A DNA stretch of 64,000 nucleotides from Erigeron canadensis (GCF_010389155.1 NC_057761.1:56542587-56606586), one strand, 5' to 3'. Counted from the stretch's first letter, positions 37,767 to 50,350 are shown. A program made the numbers and translations. The notes: generated by a model not told the origin, from the sequence alone.

Positions 37767-38795
37767 TAAGGCTGACATTTTTGACACGAAACCTGTTAAC
37801 ACGACACGACACGACCTGTTCTTAACAGGTTTCGTGTTTGGGTTTAACAGGTTTCGTGTCTTAACAGATTCGGATCTGTTAAGACACGAAATCATTTCGT
37901 GTCTTAACAGATCCGAATCTGTTAAGACACGAAATGATTTTGTGTTTTAACAAGTCCGGATCTGTTAGACCTGTTAAAGACATGTTAAGAATTACATATT
38001 TATACCATACTAAAATTATAAAACCCTAAATACTTTTTATTTCCTAATACGCCTCCGTGACTCTGCCCCTTTCTTTCACAGACCAAAAATTTATCCCCCT
38101 TTCTTCCAAGATCCCCCTTTCTATTATCAATCGATTCATCATCTTTACTTTTATATTATCAATCGATTCATTATATTATTAATCATCAATCAATTCCACT
38201 CGGTAACTTCTTTACTTTTATATTATTGTTTTCTAATCAATTATCTTATATTGTATTTCTTTTATTTGCACGGCTGACAAGAGATTTCAATATATCTTTT
38301 ATTTCATGGAATCGATATTAACTAACATAAATTCAGTATTTTTTTATTTTATCAAATATGTATGACTATAATCTGCTAATAAGTTTGTTGAACATTTTGC
38401 TCACCTTTTCTAATATTTACCCTTGACTTTTCAGGTTTGATTTGTTTAAATTTGAAGATATATGAGCAAGCATACAAGGTCATCGGAATTTGGCTTATGC
38501 TTATTTACCATTTTCTAATATTTATCCTTGACTTTCATGAACTTTTGTATTAGTGTTCTATGTTTAAGTATCCAGCCTTGTGGACTTTTGATGTTGCAAG
38601 TTTTACCCTTTTTTTAGTGAATTATATAGAATTAGTGATAACAAGTCCTTAACAGGTGCACATGTTAAGTTTCGTGTCATGTTCGTGTCCAGAAAAAATG
38701 ACACGAATTCTAAACAGGTCGTGTTCGTGTATACCCTTAACAGGTTCGTGTCTTAACAGGTTCCGTGTTTTGTGTGACCTGTTATGCCACCCTTA
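37767..38795. mobile_element. hAT-type element with internal palindromic ACACGAA/AACAGG repeats
   Basis: Ends taaggctgaca and, inverted, taagggtggca, flanked by a perfect 8-bp duplication atcaagac (37759-37766 and 38796-38803). The left 200 bases consist of alternating 'cgtgtcttaacag' and 'ctgttaagacacg', forming long self-complementary stems. The right 150 bases repeat 'aacaggt(t)cgtgt'. The 1029-base body codes for nothing recognised; 38090-38220 is pyrimidine-rich with repeated 'atcaatcgattcat'. Confidence 0.88.
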
Positions 38796-38920
38796 ATCAA
38801 GACCAAAGAGCCCTCACTCTGATAGCTAGTCTAAACAGTTTTAAAACTTATACTTTAACTCTTTAAGCGTAATATGATACCATCGGATAATCCACAGGCT
38901 AGTTATTATCTATATCTATA

Positions 38921-39319
38921 TCTATACTATATTATAAAACAAATCTCTCTTGTCTACATTTTAAGTTTCAACATTACTTTCCCAAAATGCCCATATATCA
39001 ATTTTATATTTACCTAACACCTTTGCTCTCTCCTCAAATCTCAACCAAACATTTTTTTTTCTCTCTCCCCCATAAATCATTTATTCTTTCAATTTATTCA
39101 AAATTTTTTATCTCAAAAACCGTACATCGATAAATTTTAAAAATTATATGGGTGTTATTAAAATTTAATGCTCTTTCATTAGAGATGTCATTCGATATAC
39201 TTTCGACGAATTTTTAAATCTAAGGGCGGAGCCCGTACGGCTAAGGTATTTAGCTATCACATTTTATGACCTATCAACCCCACCATCTCACCGCCACAAC
39301 GCGCGGTTACTTGTTCTCG
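38921..39319 (+). mobile_element. Helitron-like element just upstream of FAR copy 2
   Basis: Begins TCTATACTATATTATAAAAC after an A. Ends with CAC/GCC-rich DNA, 'caacgcgcggttac', then 'ttgttctcg' and T, the CTCG variant of the end also seen at 57668-58007. About 399 bases; its end lies 207 bases before the FAR copy 2 ATG, so it may form part of that promoter. Confidence 0.6.
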
Positions 39320-39525
39320 TAAACTTATAATACTTATGCTTGTAACGACATGCCAACGCAACTATGATTGTGTTGTCCTTTTATATTGAAATAAATGTAA
39401 ATGAACGGTTAACTTCAAAATTTTCTCATTATATATACTAGTCTATATATATTCTTCGATCTTATGGTTGATTCTCCAACCAACCAACTTAATCAAGCTA
39501 TATCTTCTTTACGGTTTTATTGGAA

Positions 39526-42500
39526 ATGGAAAGCATTATTGAGTATCTTGAAAATAAAACTATCTTAGTGACTGGTGTAACTGGATTTTTGGGCAAAAGT
39601 AAGTCTCGCTTTTCCCTCTTAATCCCCGAAACAGCAAGAGATGGACTATTTATATATGAGTTTCCTTCTAAACACGTAATGCAGTTTTTGTAGAAAAGAT
39701 ACTACGACTACAACCAAATATCGGAAAGCTCTTTCTACTACTAAGGGCTTCAGATCCAAACACGGCCTTGCACCGCTTGCACTCAGAGGTACATATATGT
39801 TAGATACTAATACTAATATCCAACTTTAATGTATTTATTTCTATATGATGGTTGTTGCTCCACCATTTTCTTATGATACAGTACGTGCAGTTATAATGCT
39901 ATATATACTGCTCTGCCTGCTTGCCCGTCTCAAATTTGACACCCATATAGTTTATTGACATTGTTTGACGAAGATATGATTAATTTACAAGTATTGCTTA
40001 TGTATAGGTCATTGATAAGGACTTATTTAGAGTCATAAAAGAGAAACATGGTACAACAATGCATACATTCATATCTGAAAAGGTTATCCCAGTGGCCGGT
40101 GATATCAGATTGGAAAACTTTGGAGTGACAAACATGGATTTGTTAAACGATATGCGTAGACAAGTCGATGTTGTTGTTAGCTCTGCTGCCACCACCAAGT
40201 TTGATGAGAGGTATATCCGTATATATGTTAGTGTCACTTACAGGCTTGTATACACAAATCAACTTTTATCCATCTAGATAAAGCACTCAGTTGACAAGAT
40301 TGCTAAAGAAGACTACTTAACTATAAGTCAACAAATTTTTGTGTTCAATTGCAAATTTGCATTTTTAAGTTTTCTTATACCCGATAACAATTATTATGAT
40401 AAGAAGCATGGAAATTAAATTGAAAAAAATCAGTTACTGGGATAACAAGATTTGCTTCCATCATTATTGACTTAATAAATATGAATTGTAAAGGATTAAT
40501 TATATCTTGAGGTAAATGCATATAAACCTAAAAGGTCTTGAGTACGATCTTCAAGTATGACAAACCTTGGGGTTTTAATCCTCAAATACTTATAACGGTC
40601 CATGGTCAATATCTCGTTGTCTACGGTACATGAAAGTCTTCACCATAATACGGTGATGTTTCGCTTATGTCGTGTTCCGACCGATAGGGGAAAAAAAAGG
40701 AAGATACTCATCCACATTGCTTATTGTTATTACCTACTCCGTAATTAATGGAAGATTTAGTTACACTATATAAATTGATGTTTATATATATATATATATA
40801 TATATATGCAAATGGGACAACACCTTTTTTATGTATTTGTTTGGTGTATACATCATCGATCTCCTTTTTTTATGTATTTGCCTTATACCAATGATCTAAG
40901 CTTACTTTTCAAGGTAAAAAATTTAACTAAATTGCTCTTGTGTAATGGGTTTATAGATACGACATGGCATTCGCAACAAACACACTGGCAGTTAGGCACA
41001 TTCGCGGCTTTGTCAATGAATGCACCAACATAAAACTACTTCTTCATGTATCTACAGGTTTGTACGAGTAGTATATACACCTAGCATAGGTAACTCTTCG
41101 TTCATCTGATTATGTAATTCAATTGCAACCTCATGAAAGCTCTATTTTTTATAATATGAATTTCGAAATAAAGGCATGTGCGTGGTAAAAGGCAGATTTA
41201 ACGTACAAATGAGTAGTTTCTAAATTGTAAAATTAATGTATATTTAGCTTATGTCTCCGCGGGTGAAAGGTCCGGAATTGTATTGGAAACGTCATTAAAA
41301 ATGGGTGCGACACTTAATGGCAAAAATGATCTGGACATTGAAGAGGAGAAGAAGGTGATACAAGAGAGACATAGGCAACTCGTCTTCGAGAGAGCCAATG
41401 AGGAAGCCATTTCATCTACCATGAAGGATTTTGGTATACAGAGGTGTTACCCACTAGCTTCTTGTCATTTAATTAATCCTTAACTTTTCCTTCCCAAACA
41501 ACCAAATTTAGGATTCCCACAATATATATAGTTGTAGTAAAAGATCAAAATAATATCCACATAGAAATTAACCATAAAGATGTAACCAAAAAGGGGAATC
41601 CGAAATTGTAGTACAAAGCTCACAATTGTTCCACTTAATAACGCAATTCATATATCTCCCAGCACTAGAGACATGAGTTTTCCTGAAATTGAAGTTGGAT
41701 ACATGAAAAGACAATGCCGCCCAAAGTTGCATGTTTAACCATAGATTCAAGCTTAACTTTCTTGCCATTCGGTGATGCAAAATATTTTCCCGAAAACTCA
41801 CTTGCAACGTGTATTACACAAAAGAGGTGAGCAAAAACCGAACCGAAAATAAAAAAAACCATGAAAACCGAAAAAACCAAAAAACCATTGGTTTTGGTTT
41901 TCTAAAAACCGAAAGTTGTGGTTCGGTTTTGGTTTTTAATGAAAAACCGAACCATAAAAACCGAACCGAACCAAAAATATATATTTTTACTTTATTTTAT
42001 ATTTATATCATTTTATTATTAATTTTTGATAAATATGTTATTATATTTGCATTTTTAGGTGTATATAATAATACATTTATATATTTTAAGTGAAAATACA
42101 CAACAATTTTAATTTGTTTTAATAATTGTATAATTAAACAACGCGTAAAAGATATAAATAGTTATATATAAAATTTGTTTGAAGTTTGTACAACTTACTT
42201 TTATGGATTTGTTATCATTGTTGTAGTGTTATTGTTACTAATATTGCTTTGAAAACTTATTGAAATTAATTAAGATGTAATTATAAGGTATAAACTTATA
42301 AACTTTTGAAGCTCAATTTGACCCAAACCACAAGTGGTTAAAAACCGACTAAAACCGAACCGAAATAGACCTAAACCTAAAAAACCGAAACCTAATGGTT
42401 TTAGTTTTCAAAAACCAAATTATAACGGTTCGGTTTCGGTTTTAGTCAAAAACCGAACCGTACTCACTCCTAACTTGTAATAACTATTGATTGATTCACT

Positions 42501-45500
42501 ATTTCAAGGGCAAAGTTGCATGGATGGCCGAATACGTATGTCTTCAGCAAAGCGATGGGGGAGATGCTATTACTTGAGGAGGGATTAAGACCAGATGTGT
42601 CGGTAGTCATACTACGTCCTACAATTGTTGGAAGTACCTACAGAGAACCGTTTCCAGGATGGATTGAAGGCGTCAAGTAATTGAGATTCCAATTTATATA
42701 GATTAATTTTATTTATATATTTTTTTAAATAATTTCTAAAATTAAGGAGAAGTAGAACACCCATAAAGTGAAAGGACAAACGATACTGATCACTGATCAG
42801 AAACCTAAAAGTGTAATTTTGAATAGGGTAAAAACTTCATTTCATTTATATTTTTAAATAGGGTAAAAATTTCATTTCATTTATATGTATCTAGTAGATT
42901 TTAGTTAATTTCAACCACCGAAGACAAGCTTAATGGAAACCTAATGAACAGTATGTGTGATTAATTTTCGAGAAGAACGATTTGTAAAAAACAGAAGATT
43001 CACACAGATGAAATTTATCCTATGTTCTTCCCGAGTTTTTAATATAAATGAATATAACAGGAGACGAGGGGTGAGGATGTATGGTCCATGGTTCACAACC
43101 TTCCCACTTACCTAAGGAATTTAAGCTACCTCCCTCCCCTTTTTAATGAAACTAGCTAGGGAACACAGCATAAATCTCTTCTTCGTCCCTCTCCCTCTTC
43201 TTAAGTAAACTCAGAAGCAGGGGCAGGAGACATTTCACTTTATTATTGCTATATTTGTGAGCCTGAACCTTGATATATTTTCCAGAACCATTGATGGCTT
43301 CATTGCTGCATATGGTAAAGGCAGGACTACATGCTTTCTCGCGGATCCTTTCATAGTACTTGACATTGTAAGTTCGTCTATATCTAACATAGTAATTTTT
43401 TTTTTCTTTTTTCGCATCCTTTTACGAGAGAACAACTGAAAAAAGACGTGGTTTACTGGTTTAGTCAATCAATGTAACCGACCTAGTTCAGCAGGAGGGA
43501 AAGAGACATCTTATTTTGTTTCTGGTTATCAAATGTACATTCATGGAAATCCTAGCTACAACATCTCATTATTTTTTTAACGGCAAACTAGTAGCACGGA
43601 TTCAAACCAACAACCTTGTGAATAAGGGATCATAAAAGTCACCAATTCCACCAAACTAAAGCATCCTAGCTACAATATATATCTTAGTTCTGCGACAAGA
43701 TATAATCTCTTTAAGATTTTAAATCTATCGTACATTCAAGAATTTATTGTCTACCTGAATCAAGATTAATGCTATGATTTTAGGTTCCAGCAGACATGGT
43801 AATTAATGCTATGATTGTAGCTATGGTGGCTCATACAAATAAGCCTAACTCGAAGACCATCTACCATGTGGGATCGTCCACGTCAAACCCAATAACAATT
43901 TCTAGTCTCGGGAATATCATCAGTAACTACTTTGCTAAGCATCCACTAATAAGTCAACAAGGAAACCCAATCATAGTAACAAGCAAAATTACATATTTGA
44001 CTTCCATGTCCAGCTTCAATAGATATATGGTGATCCGTTATGTGATTCCCTTAAAGGTATTATCTTTATTTACTAGATCTATGTATTTTATTATATTTGG
44101 ATATGGGCGAGTTACCAAAATATCCTCGTGATCATTTCCAACCATTTCCTTATTCCAGTGGCCACCCCGAGATGTTTACCTAGAAAGGTTCTGAATCTGA
44201 GACCTATATTGTGAGAAAACGGAACGCCTAACCAATAACCACTACTTCATATTACCCACAATACATCCATATACATGTAACAAGCTACAAGCCATAAAAA
44301 CTAAATATTTAGAAGCGATATAGTTCACACCTGAATGTGTGCATCAACACGATACACCCCATCTCTTCATACAAGTTTAGTTAATTACTTGTATATTCTT
44401 GTAAATATGTTAAGTGTATGTATAATCACATAGGTTTAGCATTTTTACCTTTTTTCCAAAAACTCTCTTGTTCTTTTGAAGGGACTGAAATATGCAAATA
44501 TGATATTTGGCGGAGCTTTTAATGCATGGTATCTTGATGCTGATCGAAAGCTGAATATCATACTTAGATTAGCTGATCTTTTTAAACCATATGTTCTCAC
44601 CACCATCATGTAAGTCTTTCATCCATACTCTGATTAATTGGTAAATTTAATTTGTAGACGATACTTCCACTTTATAACAAGACACGTACAATGATGTTTT
44701 GTGATGTCATGCCTAAACAAAATTGTTTATTTTAAATATGTAAGGGAAAACCATGGTAAAAAGATGTCTTACATTTAAAATTGAGTAATTGTTAAAAGAT
44801 AAATTTTAAGTTTATAAAAACATTCAATAAGTCACTCAATTTCTTGTTTTGGTGTTTTATAAAGTCACTTTAACTTCATTTAATTTCCTTCTCCAGTATA
44901 ATGTGATTATCAGATAATACTTTGTGATTACCTCTAAAATGTGAAAATCACAATTCTTAAGTAAATATTCAGGACTTAAAAGTGAATCATCACAAGTTAT
45001 AACGAATAATCACAAAAAAAGGGTTTTCACTTATTGGGCTATATTTAGTGTTTATAATGGACAATCACAAAAAGAATTCGAACTTTTTTGTTTCATAGAT
45101 GGTTTCTAAATTTTATTTGAATGGGAATCACTAGAATTGATTTTTTTTTAAAATAAGGCTTATGCATTTAAAATTTAAAATATCATTTTAGCGAGTATTC
45201 TCAGGAAAGATAACATTCTTATAAGAAACATCACTTTGACTATTATTCCTTACGTGAAACTTAGACTCCCAATAAAAGTTAAATATGTTTTATGTTAAGC
45301 ATATATAAAATTATAGATGATCTTGTTTAACTATAATTACTTTTCACCATTCACAGTTATGACGATGCAAATCTCAACAAGTTGCTTAGTTCAGCTAGAA
45401 AGAGTGTCAAAGTAGAGACACAGACGTGCTCCTTTGACGTAAAGTCTGTTAACTGGGAAGACTACTTTATGAATATACATATCCCTGGCTTGGTGAAATA

Positions 45501-45513
45501 TGCAATCAAGTAG
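39526..45513 (+). CDS. FAR: Alcohol-forming fatty acyl-CoA reductase, copy 2 (10 exons)
   Basis: Exons: 39526-39598, 39685-39788, 40008-40210, 40957-41057, 41248-41443, 42509-42676, 43286-43367, 43784-44056, 44482-44609, 45357-45513; in frame, 494 residues. NADPH-binding motif TGVTGFLGK (residues 16-24) and catalytic YVFSK (Y236, K240) after LHGWPNT. Conserved LRPTIVGSTYREPFPGW, VPADMVINAMIVAMVAH and C-terminal WEDYFMNIHIPG. Splice positions and phases equal copy 1, but the protein differs at many sites, so the duplication is old. Copy 1 has ATG six codons further upstream. Intron 5 carries a 0.65-kb AACCG-rich MITE (41825-42470) ending 38 bases before exon 6. The product should make fatty alcohols; chain length and tissue are unknown. 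Confidence 0.92.
41825..42470. mobile_element. AACCG-rich foldback MITE in FAR copy 2 intron 5
   Basis: The left part is packed with 'aaaaccgaaccg' and 'aaaaccgaaa', the right part with the same words and complements ('ttcggtttcggtttt'). Ends are aggtgagcaaaaaccg and, inverted, aggagtgagtacgg. Related in style to the elements at 9259 and 48226 (hAT-type). I could not find a clean target duplication. The AT-rich middle is non-coding. Confidence 0.65.
43580..43668 (-). mobile_element. tRNA-derived SINE head (fragment) in FAR copy 2 intron 7
   Basis: On the minus strand 'tttggtggaattggtgac' resembles an A box and 'ggtttgaatccgtgc' a B box, about 33 bases apart with 'cttattcacaagg' between, as in a tRNA-like head. 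The body and 3' end are not identifiable. A weaker candidate lies at about 44165-44240, also on the minus strand ('ggttattggttaggc' and 'ggtctcagattcagaacc'). Confidence 0.5.
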
Positions 45514-45899
45514 TATGATTTACATGAGCAACTACAAGCAGAGGAGCATAAAGAATGCGCACTTGAAGCAAAAATGGGACTAATAAATAACTACAAACTA
45601 TAAATAATTTCGTGCATTAACATACCAAGGGCCGCCCTATCTAGGCACATACCAAGGTTTTTGTGACAATGGTCGCACCTAATTAAGATATTGTGATTAT
45701 TATCTGAAAAGTAATAATTGCAAAAAGGGTGAAATTATACATCTACCATGGTTTCTATAAATCTAATGTCTTTGCACCCATGAAATTCCAAAAGAATAAG
45801 TATCGACGACTCTATAGTGGAAGGTGTTTGTAGTTTACCGATAGATGTATGTGTTAGTAAGAGTTCTTCTCTGGTTGTATTGTAAGTTTTCCCGATAAT

Positions 45900-47049
45900 A
45901 AGAACCTTAACTTTAAGTTTATTATAGAGTTTCCTGGTCAACCAAATCAAGGCGTGCCCCTATTTTTCACGTTTCACTTAGGGGGTATAAATATATAACA
46001 CTTGGAAGCACAAGATTGTTATTGTTGATGTATACTGACGTTTAAGTGTCATTTCTACTATTGTGCTGTGCCTCACCATTCCACCAGGATTTTGAACTTA
46101 TATTAGATAGGCTTAAAAGGTTTTGTTTCGCGTGAATTACTAATGCTTTGGTGATAGAGCTTACAAGAAATCTTTCATGCTTTTTTTGCTTCCTACCCAA
46201 ATAGTTTTGACCCATTTTGACGCAATCAAACCGTACCCAACCACCATACTGGTCCATTTTACAACCACCACTGTCCTCTCTAGAGTGTGTATTTGTGTGA
46301 CTATGGTTCAATGTTGTGGTGTATACCAAGCAAAAATACGAGAACAGTGGTTAGCTTCAAACAATGTTCTTATTTCCTTACCCCGATTCTACCTATATTC
46401 CAAAGAAGGGATAAAAAACTTAAAAGTGAAACGTAGGTCGAGTCACTGCGGCATTAGGCAATTGACGATGTTTATATAAACCTTCTGAAAAACTGAAGTA
46501 TTAGGCAATATGGCACCATTAAGGAGTCAATTTTAGATGGAAGATAGTCATTCTAAGCTCGATCATCAGTCATTCTAAGCTCGATCATCACCTATATCAT
46601 CATTATCTATTCTTCTTCATTTACCTAACTTTTTTCTCCCTTTAAAAAGGATCACATAAAAAATATAGTCATAGATACCAAAGTCACATCCTAATGTTCT
46701 TCCGCTTCATTTTCTCAGTCTTAAATCAGCATATTATAAGGCTTTCACCTTAAATAATTAATTGGGTCCCATTTTCCACATTTTATACAACAATGTTTAC
46801 CCAAACACTGTAATTGGCTGCCACCAAGTCCAGTGTTTCACGTTAGAACTTGCTTTCAAGATGAAGTGATGGGAGGCAAAAGAAATATTTTTCTGTTTAA
46901 GATGGTGCCATGTTAATGATGCCATAAGCTTGGTATAAACGTAACCTGGATATAGATTTTAAATGCTGTCTAGCAAAGTAGCAAGTTACAGTCCAGCGAA
47001 ACATGCTTCAAATAAACAGAAGATATAACAGAACATGTACAGTACATAC
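45900..47049 (-). other. Duplicated PRORP intron sequence
   Basis: Diverged but collinear with the large intron of the intact PRORP gene. 45925-45995 ('ggtcaacc', 'ctatttttcacgtttcac') matches about 27600-27665; 46620-46720 ('tctccctttaaaaagg', 'cacatcctaatgtt') matches about 28792-28870. There is no coding sequence. It places the boundary of the duplicated block just after FAR copy 2. Confidence 0.6.
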
Positions 47050-48130
47050 CTGATATGGTTCTTTCCACACAATAAAGAAACTGCGGCCCAGAAGTTCAAA
47101 AAGGTGATCTCTCATTTCATCATTTGTCCCAAGCAGACACTTGAGTTTCACAGAATTTGTAAAGCCGTTACCTAAACAAGAACAAGCAAAAAAAAAGTAT
47201 CAAAATTTTGAAGTGAATAAAGATCGGGACACATCTTGAAATAAATAAACATACTGGGATAGCTTAAATTTTGTTACCAGTCATCATTTGAACCGCCCAC
47301 TATTCCATGCCAATCCACTCCACAGTTTCCCTCTATTTAAACGATTAGTTATTAGGACACGAGAATCCACTTGTCATGTGAACAATTTAGGAAAACAAAC
47401 AGCCATTTATTGCTCCTTTTGCAAAGTTCATTGAAAACAATTTAAGCTGCTGTTTTATTTATAATTTAGACATAAGTACATAACATATATAATTGTGTCA
47501 GAACAACTAGCCCTGTGGTCTTTTATACAAGTTAATGTAGCTCATATGTGCGACCTAAATCCACCTTCTGCAAGGTCGTAATGCCCAACATTATAATATG
47601 CTGCATGACATCAAAGATAAAAACAAAAGATTGTTTCTCACCAGAAACTGCGAAAGCCACAACCGACTGAGCAAACATCTAGATATGGTCTCCATTAATG
47701 TCAACACAACCTAACTGATCTTTAAAAGCAGAAAAACGCTCGGATCAACATCTGTCCTTGGCCCACCAAGATTCCTCATCAAAATCACTGCTTTACACTG
47801 ACCCACATCCACATTTCTCAAACCACCTATCGACATCTACATTTTATTTCAACAACGCACCAATATCCAGTTTTTCCAAACACGACCCATCACTCAAGAT
47901 CTCATTTCAAAACAATAGTTACCGCATTCGGGTTCATGCTATTTGATATCACATAATTGAAAATCTTGAACCCCTTTTCAATTGCGCAGTTTTCAATGGA
48001 GTTTGAACATAGAAACAATTTTGAAGTGATGCAGATTCGTTTTATGTTTGTTTTATCGACAGTTACTGAAATCATAACGGAGAATCTGGGTTTTATGGCT
48101 TTTGCTCCGGTAGGGTTTTGTCGCCAGGGT
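47050..48130 (-). pseudogene. PRORP pseudogene (second copy)
   Basis: Minus-strand remnants are collinear with the PRORP gene at 26153-31630. 47171-47050 copies exon 4, still spelling TNDEMRDH and FELLGRSFF in part, but the tyrosine-tryptophan start is replaced by a TAA stop and the frame shifts in the 'aaattctgtgaaactc' stretch. About 47430-47280 copies exon 3, including 'ccagtcatcatttgaaccg', with deletions. About 48130-47640 copies the 3' half and the start region of exon 1 with large internal deletions. Exon 2 with the first catalytic aspartate is not found. It cannot make a working enzyme. Confidence 0.85.
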
Positions 48131-48225
48131 AAATCACTAAATTGTATTGTACTCGTAAGGAATTGGGTTAAATTGTAAAAAAAATTCAACTTATTCCTAT
48201 TTTAAACCACAGAACATACTCATAC

Positions 48226-50068
48226 TAGTAGGGCTGGAAAAGGGCTGGAAACGGTGTGATTTGGTTAACTAGAAATTTCGAACCGTTTTTTGAATTTCAG
48301 TTCGGTTAGTTAGAATTTTTGAATCGTTAATTTCGGTTACCCATAAATTAGTTTAACCGAAAAAGTCGGTTAATTTCGGTTTTAATTCCGGTTAACCATT
48401 TATTAAAGTTATGCTAATATTAAGGTTTAAAAAAGTGGAAACGAGCCTCGACACGTTTTCTTTTCACTTCGCCTCAAGAGGCGTAAGCCTCGAGGCGTAA
48501 GGTCGAAGCGATAATAAAATATTAATATTGTACATATTTTATATATATATAATATATATATGTTTTCCCCACCATCTGCTCTTTATCTTTTCTACATTTT
48601 CCCAATTATCTCCATCTCTTCTATCTTCTTTCTATCCAATATATATATATATACATAATTTATTTTCAAACTATATATTATTAAATGATATATAAAAAAT
48701 GCATAGATATATTACAGTAAATTAAATCAGACTTCAAAACCACCATAGAATGTAATTTTTAAAATAAATGAATAATTTAATATATCAAAATGTGGTGGCA
48801 GTTAAGTGTCTATGATTTATACAGTTGTTCTACTAAAAACTGTAAACATGGTATGATATATATATAAGTGATAAAAATCTACCTTTTCTTTTTCATATGT
48901 ATATATGCTTGTTATTTTTTTTCTCTATTTACCTATCTCTACCTCTCTGTCTCGTCATGGAGATTTGGAAGCAAAAATCAAGCAAACATCATCTTTTTCA
49001 ATGGATCCTCGTTTTCTTTTAATATTGAATATAAACTTACATGTTCATTATATATATATATAATATAATTTTTACATTATTTATAGATAGATCTAGATAT
49101 GGCGGCAACATCATCATCATCAGTCATCTTCGCCATGGATCGATTGTAAAGCTATTTCTTCTCCTTCCTCCAGGTTTTTCTTCTTCTTTTTGTGACTAGC
49201 ACGATTCCCGATACATATATATCGCAATCTAAGTCAAGATCTGCCTCCAAAAAATAAGAACCTGCCTCGATCCGTTTCTCCGCCTTATACGCTTCTCTAC
49301 CGCCTCGTCAACCCGAGGTGTACGCACCAAGAGACTACCTTGAGGCGCCGCCTCATATACGTTGCAGACCCGCTTCGCCTTGAAACACGCCTCAAGGCGC
49401 GCCTCAATTCCGTTTTTTTAAACCATGGCTGATATAAAGTTTAAGTTTTAATTATACTAGTCAATTTACATTGCATTAATTAATTTTATGTATAATAGTT
49501 ATTTAACTACGTACATTAATATTTTGTTTTATAAATAAATATACACAACATCTAATTTTGAATTATTTTTTCTAACGTTATATTTATGCAATGCAAGTTT
49601 CTATTTAAGGGTATTATGATTTACTATTTAAATTATCTTTTATATGATATTACTAATATTTTTGATAAATATTTTAAACAAAGTTAACAACTTTTCTTAA
49701 AAAGAGTATATATATATATAAGAAATTACTTAGAATATCTAAAATTAATCATAGATAATGAAAGTTAGTAAAATTGTTAATATTTTAGACAACAAATACA
49801 AAAATGTAGCTAAATAGATATGTAAATGATGTATTTATGTTATACATATATGTGTAAATATACATATTTAAGATTATATGTAAGTATATATCAAAATTCG
49901 GTTCGGTTCGATTAACCGCGGGTAATTAATGTTGAACGTAACCAAACCGTTACACATCGGTTTTTTTGTTTTCGGTTTTTTCGGGTTATGGTTTTTTCCG
50001 ATTTCGGTTTTTTCGGTTTCGGATCACGCTGTTTGGACCGGTTTTCCGGTTCATTTCTTACACCCCTA
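48226..50068. mobile_element. hAT-type AACCG-rich element carrying a nested insertion
   Basis: The left part (48226-48405) and right part (49890-50068) carry inverted 'cggttaaccgaa/ttcggttaac' and 'ttttttcggttt' words. Ends tagtagggctgg and, inverted, taggggtgtaag. Flanks are actcatac (48218-48225) and actcatag (50069-50076), an 8-bp duplication with one difference. The middle is interrupted by a different element (48424-49424). Confidence 0.7.
48424..49424. mobile_element. Nested foldback element with GCCTCGAGGCG motifs
   Basis: Ends ggtttaaaaaagtggaa and, inverted, ggtttaaaaaaacggaa. Inside the left end are 'gagcctcgacacg', 'cctcaagaggcg' and 'gcctcgaggcg'; inside the right end 'cttgaggcgccgcctc' and 'cctcaaggcgcgcctc'. 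GC-rich palindromic ends surround an AT-rich, non-coding core. A weak 9-bp target match exists (gctaatatt / gctgatata). Superfamily not determined. Confidence 0.65.
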
Positions 50069-50194
50069 ACTCATAGTTAGGGTAATGATTAAGTTATAAG
50101 TCTCTTGTTCATAAAATAAGGGAGTTGATTTGCTCAAGGAAGAAATTACTTTGCAAAAGAAATAAATTATCAAATGACTATTGATGATATACCC

Positions 50195-50350
50195 CCTCCA
50201 GAGCTCTACCTCCGTATTACGAAGGCTGCTTAAGGATGTTTTCTGCCAGAATTACGGAGCTCACCTCCGTCAGAATGGAGCTCACCTCCGTCAGGATTAC
50301 GGAGCTCGTCGGAGCTCACTCCGTCAGAACGGAGCTCCGCCAAATATGGA
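50195..50350. repeat. GC-rich GGAGCTC/CTCCGTCAG minisatellite
   Basis: Words 'ggagctcacctccgtcag', 'ggagctcgtcggagctcact' and 'ccgtcagaacggagctcc' repeat irregularly with a spacing of about 20-33 bases. The unit is partly self-complementary (GGAGCTC is near-palindromic; 'acggag' pairs with 'ctccgt'), so the stretch can fold strongly. It is an island of high GC in AT-rich DNA. An open frame of 74 codons covers it but is a by-product of the repeat. Confidence 0.75.

Noticed and set aside
44165..44240. Second tRNA-like head in FAR copy 2 intron 8
   Set aside because: The B-box match is poor and no A-rich tail or target duplication is visible; mentioned only as a weak candidate under the SINE fragment.
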